In this document: in pieces, positions 35,761 to 44,487 of the stretch | Position numbering within the stretch: position 1 is the stretch's first letter | Layout: the number at the start of each line of letters is the position of its first letter | Assembly: GCF_004364125.1 (NCBI RefSeq) | Contig: NZ_SNZV01000005.1 | Location: 310,001-374,000, forward strand | Direction: 5' to 3' | Length of the DNA: 64,000 bases | From: Sphingobacterium paludis | GTDB taxonomy: Bacteria > Bacteroidota > Bacteroidia > Sphingobacteriales > Sphingobacteriaceae | Program-made: the position numbers and the translations under genes | The notes under the pieces: generated by a model | What the model saw: the letters and a program-made list of their open reading frames with translations, nothing else | Told to the model about the DNA's origin: nothing | The model's database searches: none

Positions 35761-37332
35761 ATGAAAAATTATTTTGAAACAATAGGAGCTACAAAAGTGA
35801 TGGTCTTTATAGCTCTACTTTGCTTAAGCTGTAAAAAAAACGTAAACGAGCTTTCTTCTGCTGGTGAGGCGCAAGTACTGGTAACGTTAGCCAGCGCAGA
35901 GTTCGATTACGAAGATAATGTGGGTAGTGTATCTTCAGGAAATCAATCCAGTGCCGCACAGATGGCGAAGAGTCCCTCTGCAGAAACAAAAAATACCGCA
36001 CAACAAACTTTTACCCTGCCCTTTAGCGACGAGATAACCGTTTTCGGTACATTACAGGAATTATCAGCAGGCGGTTCCGAAGCAAACACCCCAACAACGG
36101 AATTAAAACGGGCAAGTGCCGGCAAGGCAGCCATACAGCGAAATCCTCTAGCACCAGGCACGCAATACCTTATTGCTGTATACTCTGCTGCTGGCCAATT
36201 CGTAGCACAAAACACCTATATATCTGGTCGAGAAAGTGAAACTGCCGCCTTCCTTCTTGACGGCGGATCCACATATACGTTTATAGGCCTTTCGTTTAAT
36301 ACGCAGAATACGGTACCAACGATTGTGTATACCAATCCCAACGTGCGAACACTAAATACGGCTTCGGTTACAGCAACGACCCAAGACCTTATGGTATTTA
36401 AAACATCTGTGGCGGTCGTCTCGGGAAATAACACACTTTCCGTTGTTCTTCGGCACATCTTCACTGAAATCACGACCAACCTAATTATTGATCCCACGGT
36501 GGGCGGAACGATTACCTCTGTTAATTCTGCAGATATACGCCCAACGAGAACCGGAGCAACCTATTCCTTGGCAACCGAAGCAATAACCTACGCGGCGCTC
36601 TCTTCTACCGGCCAAACGGTAGCATTTCCTGCCATACCGACAGGAGGTACGAAACGCCTAAGTAGCACGCCGACACGCCTACTTTCTCCCGCTGTTAGCA
36701 ACGGCGTGCTCACCTTGCGGAATTTGACGGTAAACGGGACGGCGAAAGCGGAATTCCTTGTTCCGGATTTGGCCATTTCACCTGGAAAAAAATACAACCT
36801 GAACTTAAATTTTCGGGTACCCTGTACGCAGGATGTAAATAATACTGTTTTTGACGTTAGGGATGGAAATTTCAGAGATTTTACGGTATCGGGTGCGAAC
36901 TATGGATTTATCTTGGATATTTACACGCTGGATAACTCGTTCAATATGACGATTAATGGAACGCGGATCGGATCCAATGAAATACAATTTCAAGCGAGCG
37001 GCGCAGGGTCTCCAAGGAACATTCAATTTGCAGATGGGGCGCTATGGGGTTTAGGAGGCGTCCCCGAAATATATGATTTGATAGGTAATGAAGCATCACC
37101 GATTATCAGGGTAACTGTTAGCGCAGCAGGTCAAGTATCTTTAGAAGGTAGAAAATCAATTAGCGGCCCGTTGTTACCGTTAACTACTATACCAGGAGGG
37201 AATTTGACACTTGCCAACACCACTTGGAATACAACGGGGAGCAACACCATACGAGTCACACAGATTGTTTCTGGCCCTACCCTAATCACTGGAAGAGGGC
37301 GCGGAAGACAGATAATTACCTGTCCGAATTAG
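35761..37332 (+). CDS. Fimbrillin-like surface lipoprotein
   Basis: 523 residues from ATG 35761. Signal with lipobox IALLCLSCKKN (Cys21). An N-terminal fimbrillin-type domain (about 80-250) contains RNPLAPGTQYLIAVYSAAGQFV and GGSTYTFIGLSFNT. A second beta domain contains KKYNLNLNFRVPC, a phrase typical of Mfa/FimA-like proteins. The C-terminal part (about 360-520) is another beta-rich module (NFRDFTVSGANYGFILDI). Such proteins are pilus subunits or surface adhesins transported as lipoproteins. No assembly genes (anchor or tip proteins) are nearby, so it may be a stand-alone surface protein. Thr-rich composition is normal for the family. Confidence 0.75.
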   Translation: MKNYFETIGATKVMVFIALLCLSCKKNVNELSSAGEAQVLVTLASAEFDYEDNVGSVSSGNQSSAAQMAKSPSAETKNTAQQTFTLPFSDEITVFGTLQELSAGGSEANTPTTELKRASAGKAAIQRNPLAPGTQYLIAVYSAAGQFVAQNTYISGRESETAAFLLDGGSTYTFIGLSFNTQNTVPTIVYTNPNVRTLNTASVTATTQDLMVFKTSVAVVSGNNTLSVVLRHIFTEITTNLIIDPTVGGTITSVNSADIRPTRTGATYSLATEAITYAALSSTGQTVAFPAIPTGGTKRLSSTPTRLLSPAVSNGVLTLRNLTVNGTAKAEFLVPDLAISPGKKYNLNLNFRVPCTQDVNNTVFDVRDGNFRDFTVSGANYGFILDIYTLDNSFNMTINGTRIGSNEIQFQASGAGSPRNIQFADGALWGLGGVPEIYDLIGNEASPIIRVTVSAAGQVSLEGRKSISGPLLPLTTIPGGNLTLANTTWNTTGSNTIRVTQIVSGPTLITGRGRGRQIITCPN

Positions 37333-37965
37333 GCTAAAATGCGTGAATTCACCCAATAAAATGTATAAAAGCGATAAAACAGGTGTATTACTATAACTCA
37401 TATTTGATAAAAATATGTAGGTTTGTTAAATTGAGTTGCTCTTCCCAGGGGCACTATTTCATAAGCAGACTCTCCATGGTAACATGGAGGGTCAATGAAA
37501 ACCCGCCGTGGATCAGCATCGTACCCAGAAATTTAACACACGGCTCACCACGATTTAGGCTTGTAAAAAAAAAATCAAAAACATTTGCATTAATAAACTA
37601 TAAGGCTTACCTTCAACTCATAATTACACAATAGCTATGAAATAGGAACTCAAAACCTAAGATTCCAAAAAAAAAGAGTACGACTGCTTATGAAAATGTT
37701 CCGGGGAATGGACATTCAATAATCCCTTCGTCACCCGACGAGGGGATTTTTAATTTCCGTGAACGAAGTAGGTGTACTAAGAGAGACCCTTTGATCCTTT
37801 AAATCTTCCTCCATCTTTCCCAGAAGCAAATCGATCGAGATGTTGTCCGCACATAAACATCTCACCTTATAGGTGCCATTTCCTTTACGAAACGGAATAT
37901 TCTATTATTCGTAACTAATCATGGAAAAATGCGTTATATAGAAAACCGCTTAAGTTGTACATAAG
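37333..37965 (+). other. Non-coding region with hairpin and terminator
   Basis: 633 bp with no credible protein gene. At 37468-37493 lies an 11-bp stem capped by a GTAA (GNRA-type) loop (CTCCATG/CATGGAG core). Further on is a plus-strand terminator at 37721-37752. The region may be a long 3' UTR of the fimbrillin gene or may encode a small RNA. Near its end, an 11-codon frame (37929-37964) stops one base before the GTG start of the efflux gene. Confidence 0.4.
37721..37752 (+). terminator. Rho-independent terminator
   Basis: AATCCCTTCGTC / GACGAGGGGATT (one G-T pair), loop ACCC, then five T on the plus strand. It is about 390 bp after the fimbrillin stop codon, so it ends either a long transcript tail or a separate small RNA. 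Confidence 0.8.
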
Positions 37966-39111
37966 GTGAAGATAAAAATTTCGATAACCGAGCTGATCAG
38001 TTGCATGACGATCCTACTGATCTTTTCCGCTTGCAAAGGGGGCGACAAAGAACAAAAAAAAGACGAGCAACCGGCTACACACGCGGTGCTCAACATTCAA
38101 CCACAGGAAACGGTAGTATATACCAGTTACCCTGCTTCCATACAGGGGCAAGATGTAATCGAGATTAGACCTCGCGTAGAGGGCTACCTCGAGGAGCTCT
38201 ATGTCGACGAAGGCGCGACCGTAAAAAAAGGGCAGCGTCTTTTTCGAATTTCAAGTCCACAATTCGAGCAGGAAAAAAGAATGGCGCAGGCTGCCATCCA
38301 AACCGCGCAAGCCGACGTTGATGCCGCAGAGATGATGGTTCGTAAAACGCGGCCGCTGGTCGAAAAGGAAATCATAAGCGAGTATGAGCTGGAATCTGCA
38401 GATTACGCCTTACAAGCAAAAAAGGCTGCGTTGGCGCAAGCGCGCGCGAACTTGGCAAACGCACAAGCGAATTTAGGGTTCACGATAATTAGCAGCCCGA
38501 GCGATGGTATTATCGGTACGATCCCCTACCGCAAAGGCAGTTTGGTCAGCACGAGCTCGACCTCACCGCTGACCTTTCTCTCCTCCAACAAAGATATGTA
38601 TGCCTATTTTTCACTGGACGAAAAGCAGCTTCTTGCTTTCAATCGCCAATTCGAAGGCAAAACTATTCAAGAAAAGCTAAAAAACCTGCCCGCCGTGGAA
38701 TTGATACTTGCTGACGGCAGCAGCTACGAGCAGCAAGGTCAAGTGCAGACGGCAAGCGGACTGCTTACCGCACAAACCGGGTCTGCAAATTTTAGAGCGA
38801 CATTCCCGAATCCATCGGCCGTGCTCCAGAGTGGCGGCAGCGCCATTTTGCGCATCCCCAGAAAGATCGATCACGCCATTATTATTCCGCAGTCCTGCAC
38901 CTATGAGGTGCAAGATAAGCGCATGGTTTACGTCATCCACAAAGACAATCGGGTACGCAGCCAAGCGATCGTCGCGACGGCTACGAATGACGGAAAGCAT
39001 TTCATCGTAGAAAAAGGCCTTTCCGAAGGGGATGCTGTTGTGCTTAGTGGGATGGCCAACTTGAAAGACAGCGTGTTGATCACGCCGAAAGAGACCCCAC
39101 AAAAACGTTAA
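37966..39111 (+). CDS. RND efflux membrane-fusion lipoprotein (AcrA/MexA type)
   Basis: 381 residues. Periplasmic adaptor of a tripartite drug pump. Signal with lipobox LLIFSACKGG (Cys23). Lipoyl half with IRPRVEGYLEELYVDEGATVKKGQ, a coiled-coil hairpin (about 100-165) rich in Ala/Gln, the second lipoyl half (GFTIISSPSDGIIG), and a beta-barrel/membrane-proximal end. The start appears to be GTG at 37966, with no ATG that keeps the signal peptide. It leads a three-gene operon with the RND permease 16 bp downstream. No local regulator is visible. Confidence 0.93.
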   Translation: MKIKISITELISCMTILLIFSACKGGDKEQKKDEQPATHAVLNIQPQETVVYTSYPASIQGQDVIEIRPRVEGYLEELYVDEGATVKKGQRLFRISSPQFEQEKRMAQAAIQTAQADVDAAEMMVRKTRPLVEKEIISEYELESADYALQAKKAALAQARANLANAQANLGFTIISSPSDGIIGTIPYRKGSLVSTSSTSPLTFLSSNKDMYAYFSLDEKQLLAFNRQFEGKTIQEKLKNLPAVELILADGSSYEQQGQVQTASGLLTAQTGSANFRATFPNPSAVLQSGGSAILRIPRKIDHAIIIPQSCTYEVQDKRMVYVIHKDNRVRSQAIVATATNDGKHFIVEKGLSEGDAVVLSGMANLKDSVLITPKETPQKR

Positions 39112-39127
39112 CGGTCCATGCTGATCT

Positions 39128-42100
39128 ATGAAAAAAAATAAAAAAAAGAAATCCAGCAAACTCAAGGTATTTATTGATCGTCCTGTGCTTAGCACGGTGA
39201 TATCGATCATCATTGTCTTATTGGGTTTACTGGGCATACTGACGCTCCCGATCGCGCAATACCCCGACATTACACCGCCAACCGTGCAGGTGACCGCTAC
39301 ATACATCGGGGCCAATGCAGATGTCGTGCAGCGCAGCGTCATTGTACCTTTGGAGGAACAAATTAATGGTGTGGAGGGAATGACCTACATGACATCCACC
39401 TCGACAAATGAAGGCGTGGGAACCATTGATATTTATTTTGAGATTGGAACAGATCCCGATATGGCGGCGGTGAATGTACAAAACCGTGTCTCGACCGCCA
39501 ATAGCCTCCTTCCGCAAGAGGTGACCCAAGCTGGTGTTATTGTAAAAAAGAGACAAGGAAGTAACCTCTTTATCAATGCACTATACAGCGACAAGGAAGA
39601 GTACGATCAGAATTTTTTGCAGAATTATGCGGAAATCAACATCATACCGCAATTAAAACGAATACAAGGTGTAGGCGACGCCTCCGCGATGGGAAGGCGT
39701 TTGTATGCCATGCGCATATGGTTGAAACCAGACGTGATGGCTTCCTATGGCCTTACTCCACAAGATGTATCATTGGCACTTAGTAACCAGAATATTGAGG
39801 CGGCACCGGGAAAATTTGGTGAAAATGGCGATCAGAGTTTCCAATACGTAATTAAGTATACCGGCAGACTGACCTCCATTGCCGAATTTGAAAATATCAT
39901 TGTGCGATACGCAGGCCAAGGCAATCTTATTCGCCTGAAAGACATTGCCCGCATCGAGTTGGGTGCGGAAAGTTACGGCGTCACACCAACGGTCAACGGA
40001 AAACCATCTGTTAACATTGCGGTCAACCAGATCGCGGGTGCTAACGCCAAAGAGGTTATCGAGGGCGCGAAGGCTGTATTTGCCGAGGCCGAAAAATCCT
40101 ATCCTGCAGGCATCCACAACGTGACTTTTGTGGACATCAACACCTTTTTAGATGCATCAATTTCGAAGGTTATTTACACCTTGATTGAATGCTTCCTGCT
40201 CGTTTTTCTGGTCATCTTCGTTTTCCTACAAGATTTTAGAAGCACCATTATCCACGGCATATCCGTGCCGGTATCGATCACGGGAACGTTCTTTTTTCTC
40301 CAGCTGTTGGGCTACAGCATCAACCTCCTTACGCTATTTGCGATGGTGCTGGCTATCGGCATCGTGGTGGATGATGCCATCGTTGTGGTTGAAGCGGTTC
40401 ATGCAAAGCTTGAGGGCGGATACAAATCTGCGCGGAAGGCCGCCGTAGATGCAATGTCCGAAATATCTTCCGCCATTGTTTCGATTACATTGGTCATGGC
40501 TGCCGTTTTTATTCCCGTCAGTTTTATGGGTGGTTCAACCGGTGTGTTTTATAAACAATTTGGCATTACACTGGCTATCGCCATTATTATTTCTGCGGTA
40601 AACGCCTTGACACTATGTCCAGCCTTGGCTGCTCTTTTTCTCAAACCACCGGCCCATTCCAGTTCTGACGCAGATCAAAAGAAAGGCTTGCTGGCACGCT
40701 TTGGGCGGGCGTTTAACAGCGGCTATGATAAGGTGCTGAACAAATACAAACACGCAATCAGCTTTTTTGGTCGAAAGAAATGGCTGATGGGGATTTTCAC
40801 GATAGGCTTTGCCATAGCGCTTGGCTTTGCCTTTCGAAAGACACCAGCAAGCTTTGTCCCACCCGAAGATATGGGCACCGTGTTTGTGATGATGAGTCTT
40901 CCTCCTGCCGCATCCATGGAGCGAACAACGGTTATCGCGAATGAAGTGGATAGCATCATACGCACTATCGATGCCGTAAACAATGGTTTGCGCATGGTAG
41001 GTCGTAACAATATTGCCGGTGAGGGTAGTTCGTACGCGATGGAGATCGTGAAGCTTAAACACTGGGATGATCGTAAGGGCACCACAAACGAAGATTTTAT
41101 CACGGAGCTCCGCGAGAAGACCGCACATATCCAAGAAGCCAAGCTACAATTTATTTCACAGCCTACCATTACCGGCTTCGGCGCAAGCGGCGGCTTCGAG
41201 CTTCAGTTACAGGATCAGTCCGGTCAATCCATCGAAAACTTGTATGAAGTATCACAGAAATTTATTCAAGCACTGAATCAGCGTCCAGAAATACAAACGG
41301 CATCGACCTCGTTCAACCCCAATTTTCCGCAATATCAAATGTCGGTCAATGTCGCCAAAGCCCAAGAAGCAGGTATTAGTATTTCAACCATACTTGAGGT
41401 GATGCAAAGTTACTACGGCGGGCTATATGCCAGCAACTACAATCAGTTTGGTAAACAATATCGCGTGATGGTTCAGGCCGACACCATGTATCGGGCGAAT
41501 ATGGAGGGTATCAAAAATATTTTTGTGCGAACGGATAACGGGCAACAGATGGCGCCTATCACAGAATTTATTGAACTAAAAAGGGTCTATGGCCCGGAAA
41601 GCATCGCACGATTCAATATGTTTACTGCTGTCACGATTAATGGCTCGCCCGATACGAAGCATAGCTCCGGCGAGGCGCTACTCGCTATACAGGAGGTGGC
41701 AGCAGAAACCTTGCCCGACGGATATGGTTTTGAATTTTCGGGGATAAGCCGTGAAGAGGAAGGTAGCGGAAAGCAGTCTATCCTCATTTTTTCGGTATGT
41801 CTGATTTTCGTTTACTTTCTCCTTTGCGCACAATACGAAAGCTATGTACTTCCTTTAGCCATCATATGTTCGCTACCGATCGGTCTATTGGGTGTTTTGC
41901 TCTTTGTCAGCCTTTGGGGGCTGGACAACAACATTTATGTACAGATCACGCTTATTATGCTGATCGGCCTGCTTTCGAAGAATGCGATCTTAATCGTGGA
42001 GTTCGCGCTGCAACGGCGAAGAAGCGGGCTTTCAATATTTGAGTCGGCGCTGCAGGGCGCGGAAGCGCGGCTACGTCCTATTTTGATGACCTCCTTTGCG

Positions 42101-42307
42101 TTCATCTTCGGGCTGCTCCCCCTACTCTTTTCGTCAGGCGCTGGTGCGAAAGGTAATGTATCCATCGGTGTAGGCTCTATTGGTGGGATGTTGACAGGCA
42201 CTTTGCTGGGGGTGTTTATGGTTCCTGTGCTTTTTATGATATTTCAAGGCTTACACGAAAAAATGAGTAGTAAATTTAAGGAGGACGAGCATGGAACAGC
42301 ATCTTAA
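39128..42307 (+). CDS. RND efflux permease (AcrB/HAE1 type)
   Basis: 1059 residues, full length for hydrophobic/amphiphilic RND pumps. TM1 near residue 20 after a Lys-rich start. The first porter loop has AQYPDITPPTVQVTATYIGA. TM4 carries the Asp pair of the proton relay in GIVVDDAIVVVEAV (about residue 405). The second half repeats the arrangement with QYESYVLPLAIICSLPIGLLG and LSKNAILIVEFA. Acts in the inner membrane as a proton-driven trimer with the adaptor upstream and the outer-membrane channel downstream. Its end overlaps the next gene by 17 bp. Substrates cannot be predicted. Confidence 0.95.
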   Translation: MKKNKKKKSSKLKVFIDRPVLSTVISIIIVLLGLLGILTLPIAQYPDITPPTVQVTATYIGANADVVQRSVIVPLEEQINGVEGMTYMTSTSTNEGVGTIDIYFEIGTDPDMAAVNVQNRVSTANSLLPQEVTQAGVIVKKRQGSNLFINALYSDKEEYDQNFLQNYAEINIIPQLKRIQGVGDASAMGRRLYAMRIWLKPDVMASYGLTPQDVSLALSNQNIEAAPGKFGENGDQSFQYVIKYTGRLTSIAEFENIIVRYAGQGNLIRLKDIARIELGAESYGVTPTVNGKPSVNIAVNQIAGANAKEVIEGAKAVFAEAEKSYPAGIHNVTFVDINTFLDASISKVIYTLIECFLLVFLVIFVFLQDFRSTIIHGISVPVSITGTFFFLQLLGYSINLLTLFAMVLAIGIVVDDAIVVVEAVHAKLEGGYKSARKAAVDAMSEISSAIVSITLVMAAVFIPVSFMGGSTGVFYKQFGITLAIAIIISAVNALTLCPALAALFLKPPAHSSSDADQKKGLLARFGRAFNSGYDKVLNKYKHAISFFGRKKWLMGIFTIGFAIALGFAFRKTPASFVPPEDMGTVFVMMSLPPAASMERTTVIANEVDSIIRTIDAVNNGLRMVGRNNIAGEGSSYAMEIVKLKHWDDRKGTTNEDFITELREKTAHIQEAKLQFISQPTITGFGASGGFELQLQDQSGQSIENLYEVSQKFIQALNQRPEIQTASTSFNPNFPQYQMSVNVAKAQEAGISISTILEVMQSYYGGLYASNYNQFGKQYRVMVQADTMYRANMEGIKNIFVRTDNGQQMAPITEFIELKRVYGPESIARFNMFTAVTINGSPDTKHSSGEALLAIQEVAAETLPDGYGFEFSGISREEEGSGKQSILIFSVCLIFVYFLLCAQYESYVLPLAIICSLPIGLLGVLLFVSLWGLDNNIYVQITLIMLIGLLSKNAILIVEFALQRRRSGLSIFESALQGAEARLRPILMTSFAFIFGLLPLLFSSGAGAKGNVSIGVGSIGGMLTGTLLGVFMVPVLFMIFQGLHEKMSSKFKEDEHGTAS

Positions 42308-43778
42308 ACACTATTCCGGACCGAGACAATCCCATTGTTCCAAGTGGTTTACCGGATTCATCTTCGCTATGCTACTCGTCGGTATGGTATGTTCTTGTGC
42401 GGTTACAAAAAACTACCAGCGTCCTAACACAGCAGATGTAAGCCAACTCTTTAGAGATCGCGATACATCGACAAACGATACGAGCACGTTAGCGACTATT
42501 CCCTACAGCCGATTTTTCAAGGATAAGAACTTACTTATGCTTATTGATTTAGGGCTTCAAAACAACTTGGACCTTAAAATTGCCTTTACACGCATCCAAG
42601 CTGCAGCGGCTGCCTTTCGCCAAAGCAAGCAAGCCTTTTACCCTACACTTTCGGCGCAAGGCGAGGTGAGCTACAACCGGCCATCTACCGCACAGGCACG
42701 CGCGAACGGTGTCGACGTAACATCCATCCCCGATAACCGAATATATGATCTGATAGCCACTACAAGCTGGGAGATTGATGTCTGGGGGAAGCTTCGCAGC
42801 ACAAAGCGTTCGCAATATGCGGCGTTTCTGGCGAGCCAATCTTATTTGCGAACCGTCCAAACGCAGCTCGTCGCCTCCATTGCAATACATTACTACCAAC
42901 TGCTGGCCTACGATGAACAGCTCCGCATCTTAGATTCTACGGTCATCAACAGGCAGCAAGATGTTGATATCGTCAAAACATTGAAGCAAAGCGCCATCGT
43001 GACGGGTGCCGACATCGCCAACAGCGAAGCCAATGTGAAAGTTGCAAAGCTGCAGATTCCGGAGGTCATGCAACAACGGCGCGAAGTGGAAAATGCCATG
43101 TCGATCTTGCTTGGCATGCCGCCGCAAGACATTGTACGCAATAGCTTTGATAGCTTAGCGATCGACAGTAGCTTACATACCGGTGTACCGGCGCAACTAT
43201 TGGCACATAGGCCAGATGTCCAGGAAGCAGAGCAAGCCTTTCAGCAGGCTTTTGAACTGACGAATGTTGCTCGAACACATTTCTATCCCTCCCTATTGAT
43301 TTCTGGAAGTGCTGGCTGGGCCACCGCCAACACCTTGCAAGGCTTCTTTACGGGAACCTTCTATGGAAGTTTATTGGGCGGTGTTGTGCAACCGATCTTC
43401 AATCAAGGACTCAATCGCCAGCGCCTGGCAACCGCCCGGGCCACGCAAGATGAGGCCTACTACACGTTCCAAAATACCATGCTGGTAGCCGGCCAAGAAG
43501 TTAGTAATGCACTATATTCGTTTGCGATAGCAAAAGACAAGGAAGCTATTCGAAGTGCCCAGATTATCGACTTAAAAAGAGCCGCTGATTTTACAAAAGA
43601 ACTGTTACGCTATACGCCCAATACAAATTATACCGATGTGCTGACTGCCGAGCAAAATCTCCTGCAAGCGCAACTGGAGGCGATATCAGACAAATTGCAG
43701 CAACTTGTCGCCGTCGTCGAATTATATAGGGCTTTGGGCGGTGGTTGGACCGACTATGCCACTCCTACATCGGAGTGA
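42291..43778 (+). CDS. TolC-like outer-membrane efflux lipoprotein (NodT family)
   Basis: 495 residues; lipobox MVCSCAVTKN near residue 37 after an unusually long basic N-terminus. Two OEP repeats: LGLQNNLDLKIAFTRIQAAAAAFRQ opens the first (split about residue 95), and the second includes LAHRPDVQEAEQAFQQA. The TolC-type beta/alpha strands contain PSLLISGSAGW and LGGVVQPIFNQG. It completes the tripartite pump; its start lies inside the permease gene, so translation is coupled. Confidence 0.93.
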   Translation: MEQHLKHYSGPRQSHCSKWFTGFIFAMLLVGMVCSCAVTKNYQRPNTADVSQLFRDRDTSTNDTSTLATIPYSRFFKDKNLLMLIDLGLQNNLDLKIAFTRIQAAAAAFRQSKQAFYPTLSAQGEVSYNRPSTAQARANGVDVTSIPDNRIYDLIATTSWEIDVWGKLRSTKRSQYAAFLASQSYLRTVQTQLVASIAIHYYQLLAYDEQLRILDSTVINRQQDVDIVKTLKQSAIVTGADIANSEANVKVAKLQIPEVMQQRREVENAMSILLGMPPQDIVRNSFDSLAIDSSLHTGVPAQLLAHRPDVQEAEQAFQQAFELTNVARTHFYPSLLISGSAGWATANTLQGFFTGTFYGSLLGGVVQPIFNQGLNRQRLATARATQDEAYYTFQNTMLVAGQEVSNALYSFAIAKDKEAIRSAQIIDLKRAADFTKELLRYTPNTNYTDVLTAEQNLLQAQLEAISDKLQQLVAVVELYRALGGGWTDYATPTSE

Positions 43779-43932
43779 TCAATGCGGAATATTTCATTTA
43801 TTATTCAAAAGAGAACAGGATCGCCATTGTGAAGGCTGATCCAATGCACTAATCAGAAAAAAAGCATGGATAAAACAATTGAGAGAGAAAACTAATACAG
43901 TAAAAGATAGGTTCTTTAAAAAACGTAGTACT

Positions 43933-44190
43933 ATGGAAAACGAAAAAGACAAACACGAGGATCTCTCCGCAGCAAGCAAAAGTGATGGCTCCAATACCCA
44001 AAAAGATCCAGACGATTGGACGACGGGCAGTGAGCCTATGACAGGCGCGCAGGCTTCTTACCTAAAAACATTGTCTGATGAAGCCAAAGTTCCTTTTGAG
44101 GAGGGCTTGACAAAGGCTGAAGCTTCTAAACGGATCGACGAACTTCAACATCTCACCGGTAGAGGCTTAGACACGCCATCGGATAATTAA
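43933..44190 (+). CDS. DUF3072 protein
   Basis: 85 residues from ATG 43933. An acidic, disordered N-terminus (1-35) is followed by the DUF3072 core: DDWTTGSEPMTGAQASYLKT, then EEGLTKAEASKRIDELQ. This small helical domain is common in environmental bacteria, often near stress genes. Function unknown. Monocistronic with its own terminator; the efflux operon ends 154 bp upstream. Confidence 0.85.
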   Translation: MENEKDKHEDLSAASKSDGSNTQKDPDDWTTGSEPMTGAQASYLKTLSDEAKVPFEEGLTKAEASKRIDELQHLTGRGLDTPSDN

Positions 44191-44200
44191 CTTGCATAAC

Positions 44201-44239
44201 GGGGTGCTGGAAAACAAGCCTTTCAGCACTCCTTTGTTT
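44201..44239 (+). terminator. Terminator of the DUF3072 gene
   Basis: GGGGTGCTG / CAGCACTCC stem, loop of about 14 bases, followed by TTTGTTTCC on the plus strand. Confidence 0.65.
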
Positions 44240-44487
44240 CCTCCCCCCCAATTGAAGTCCTGCTACGCCCATCGCTTTACGCGCTAATGCGCTCTCCAGC
44301 GAAGTTCTACTATTCTTCGAAGTTATAGCTATCTTGCAGTGCCTCGCTTTTTTATGACCATCCTGTGCCCGATCGGCGGCTGCAAATCACTTCGCCCAGC
44401 AGAAACGATCGATTTTATCGCTTTTTTCTGCGTTTTCATATATATTCAGCTAAATTAGCGTTCCGCAACCGCTCGGGTAGTGACATC

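Noticed and set aside
37383..37634. 83-residue plus-strand frame after the fimbrillin gene
   Set aside because: AT-rich, no family pattern, and it spans a stable hairpin. It looks non-coding.
38677..39342. 221-residue minus-strand frame across the efflux adaptor/permease junction
   Set aside because: Antisense to two confidently identified genes; it is a codon-bias shadow.
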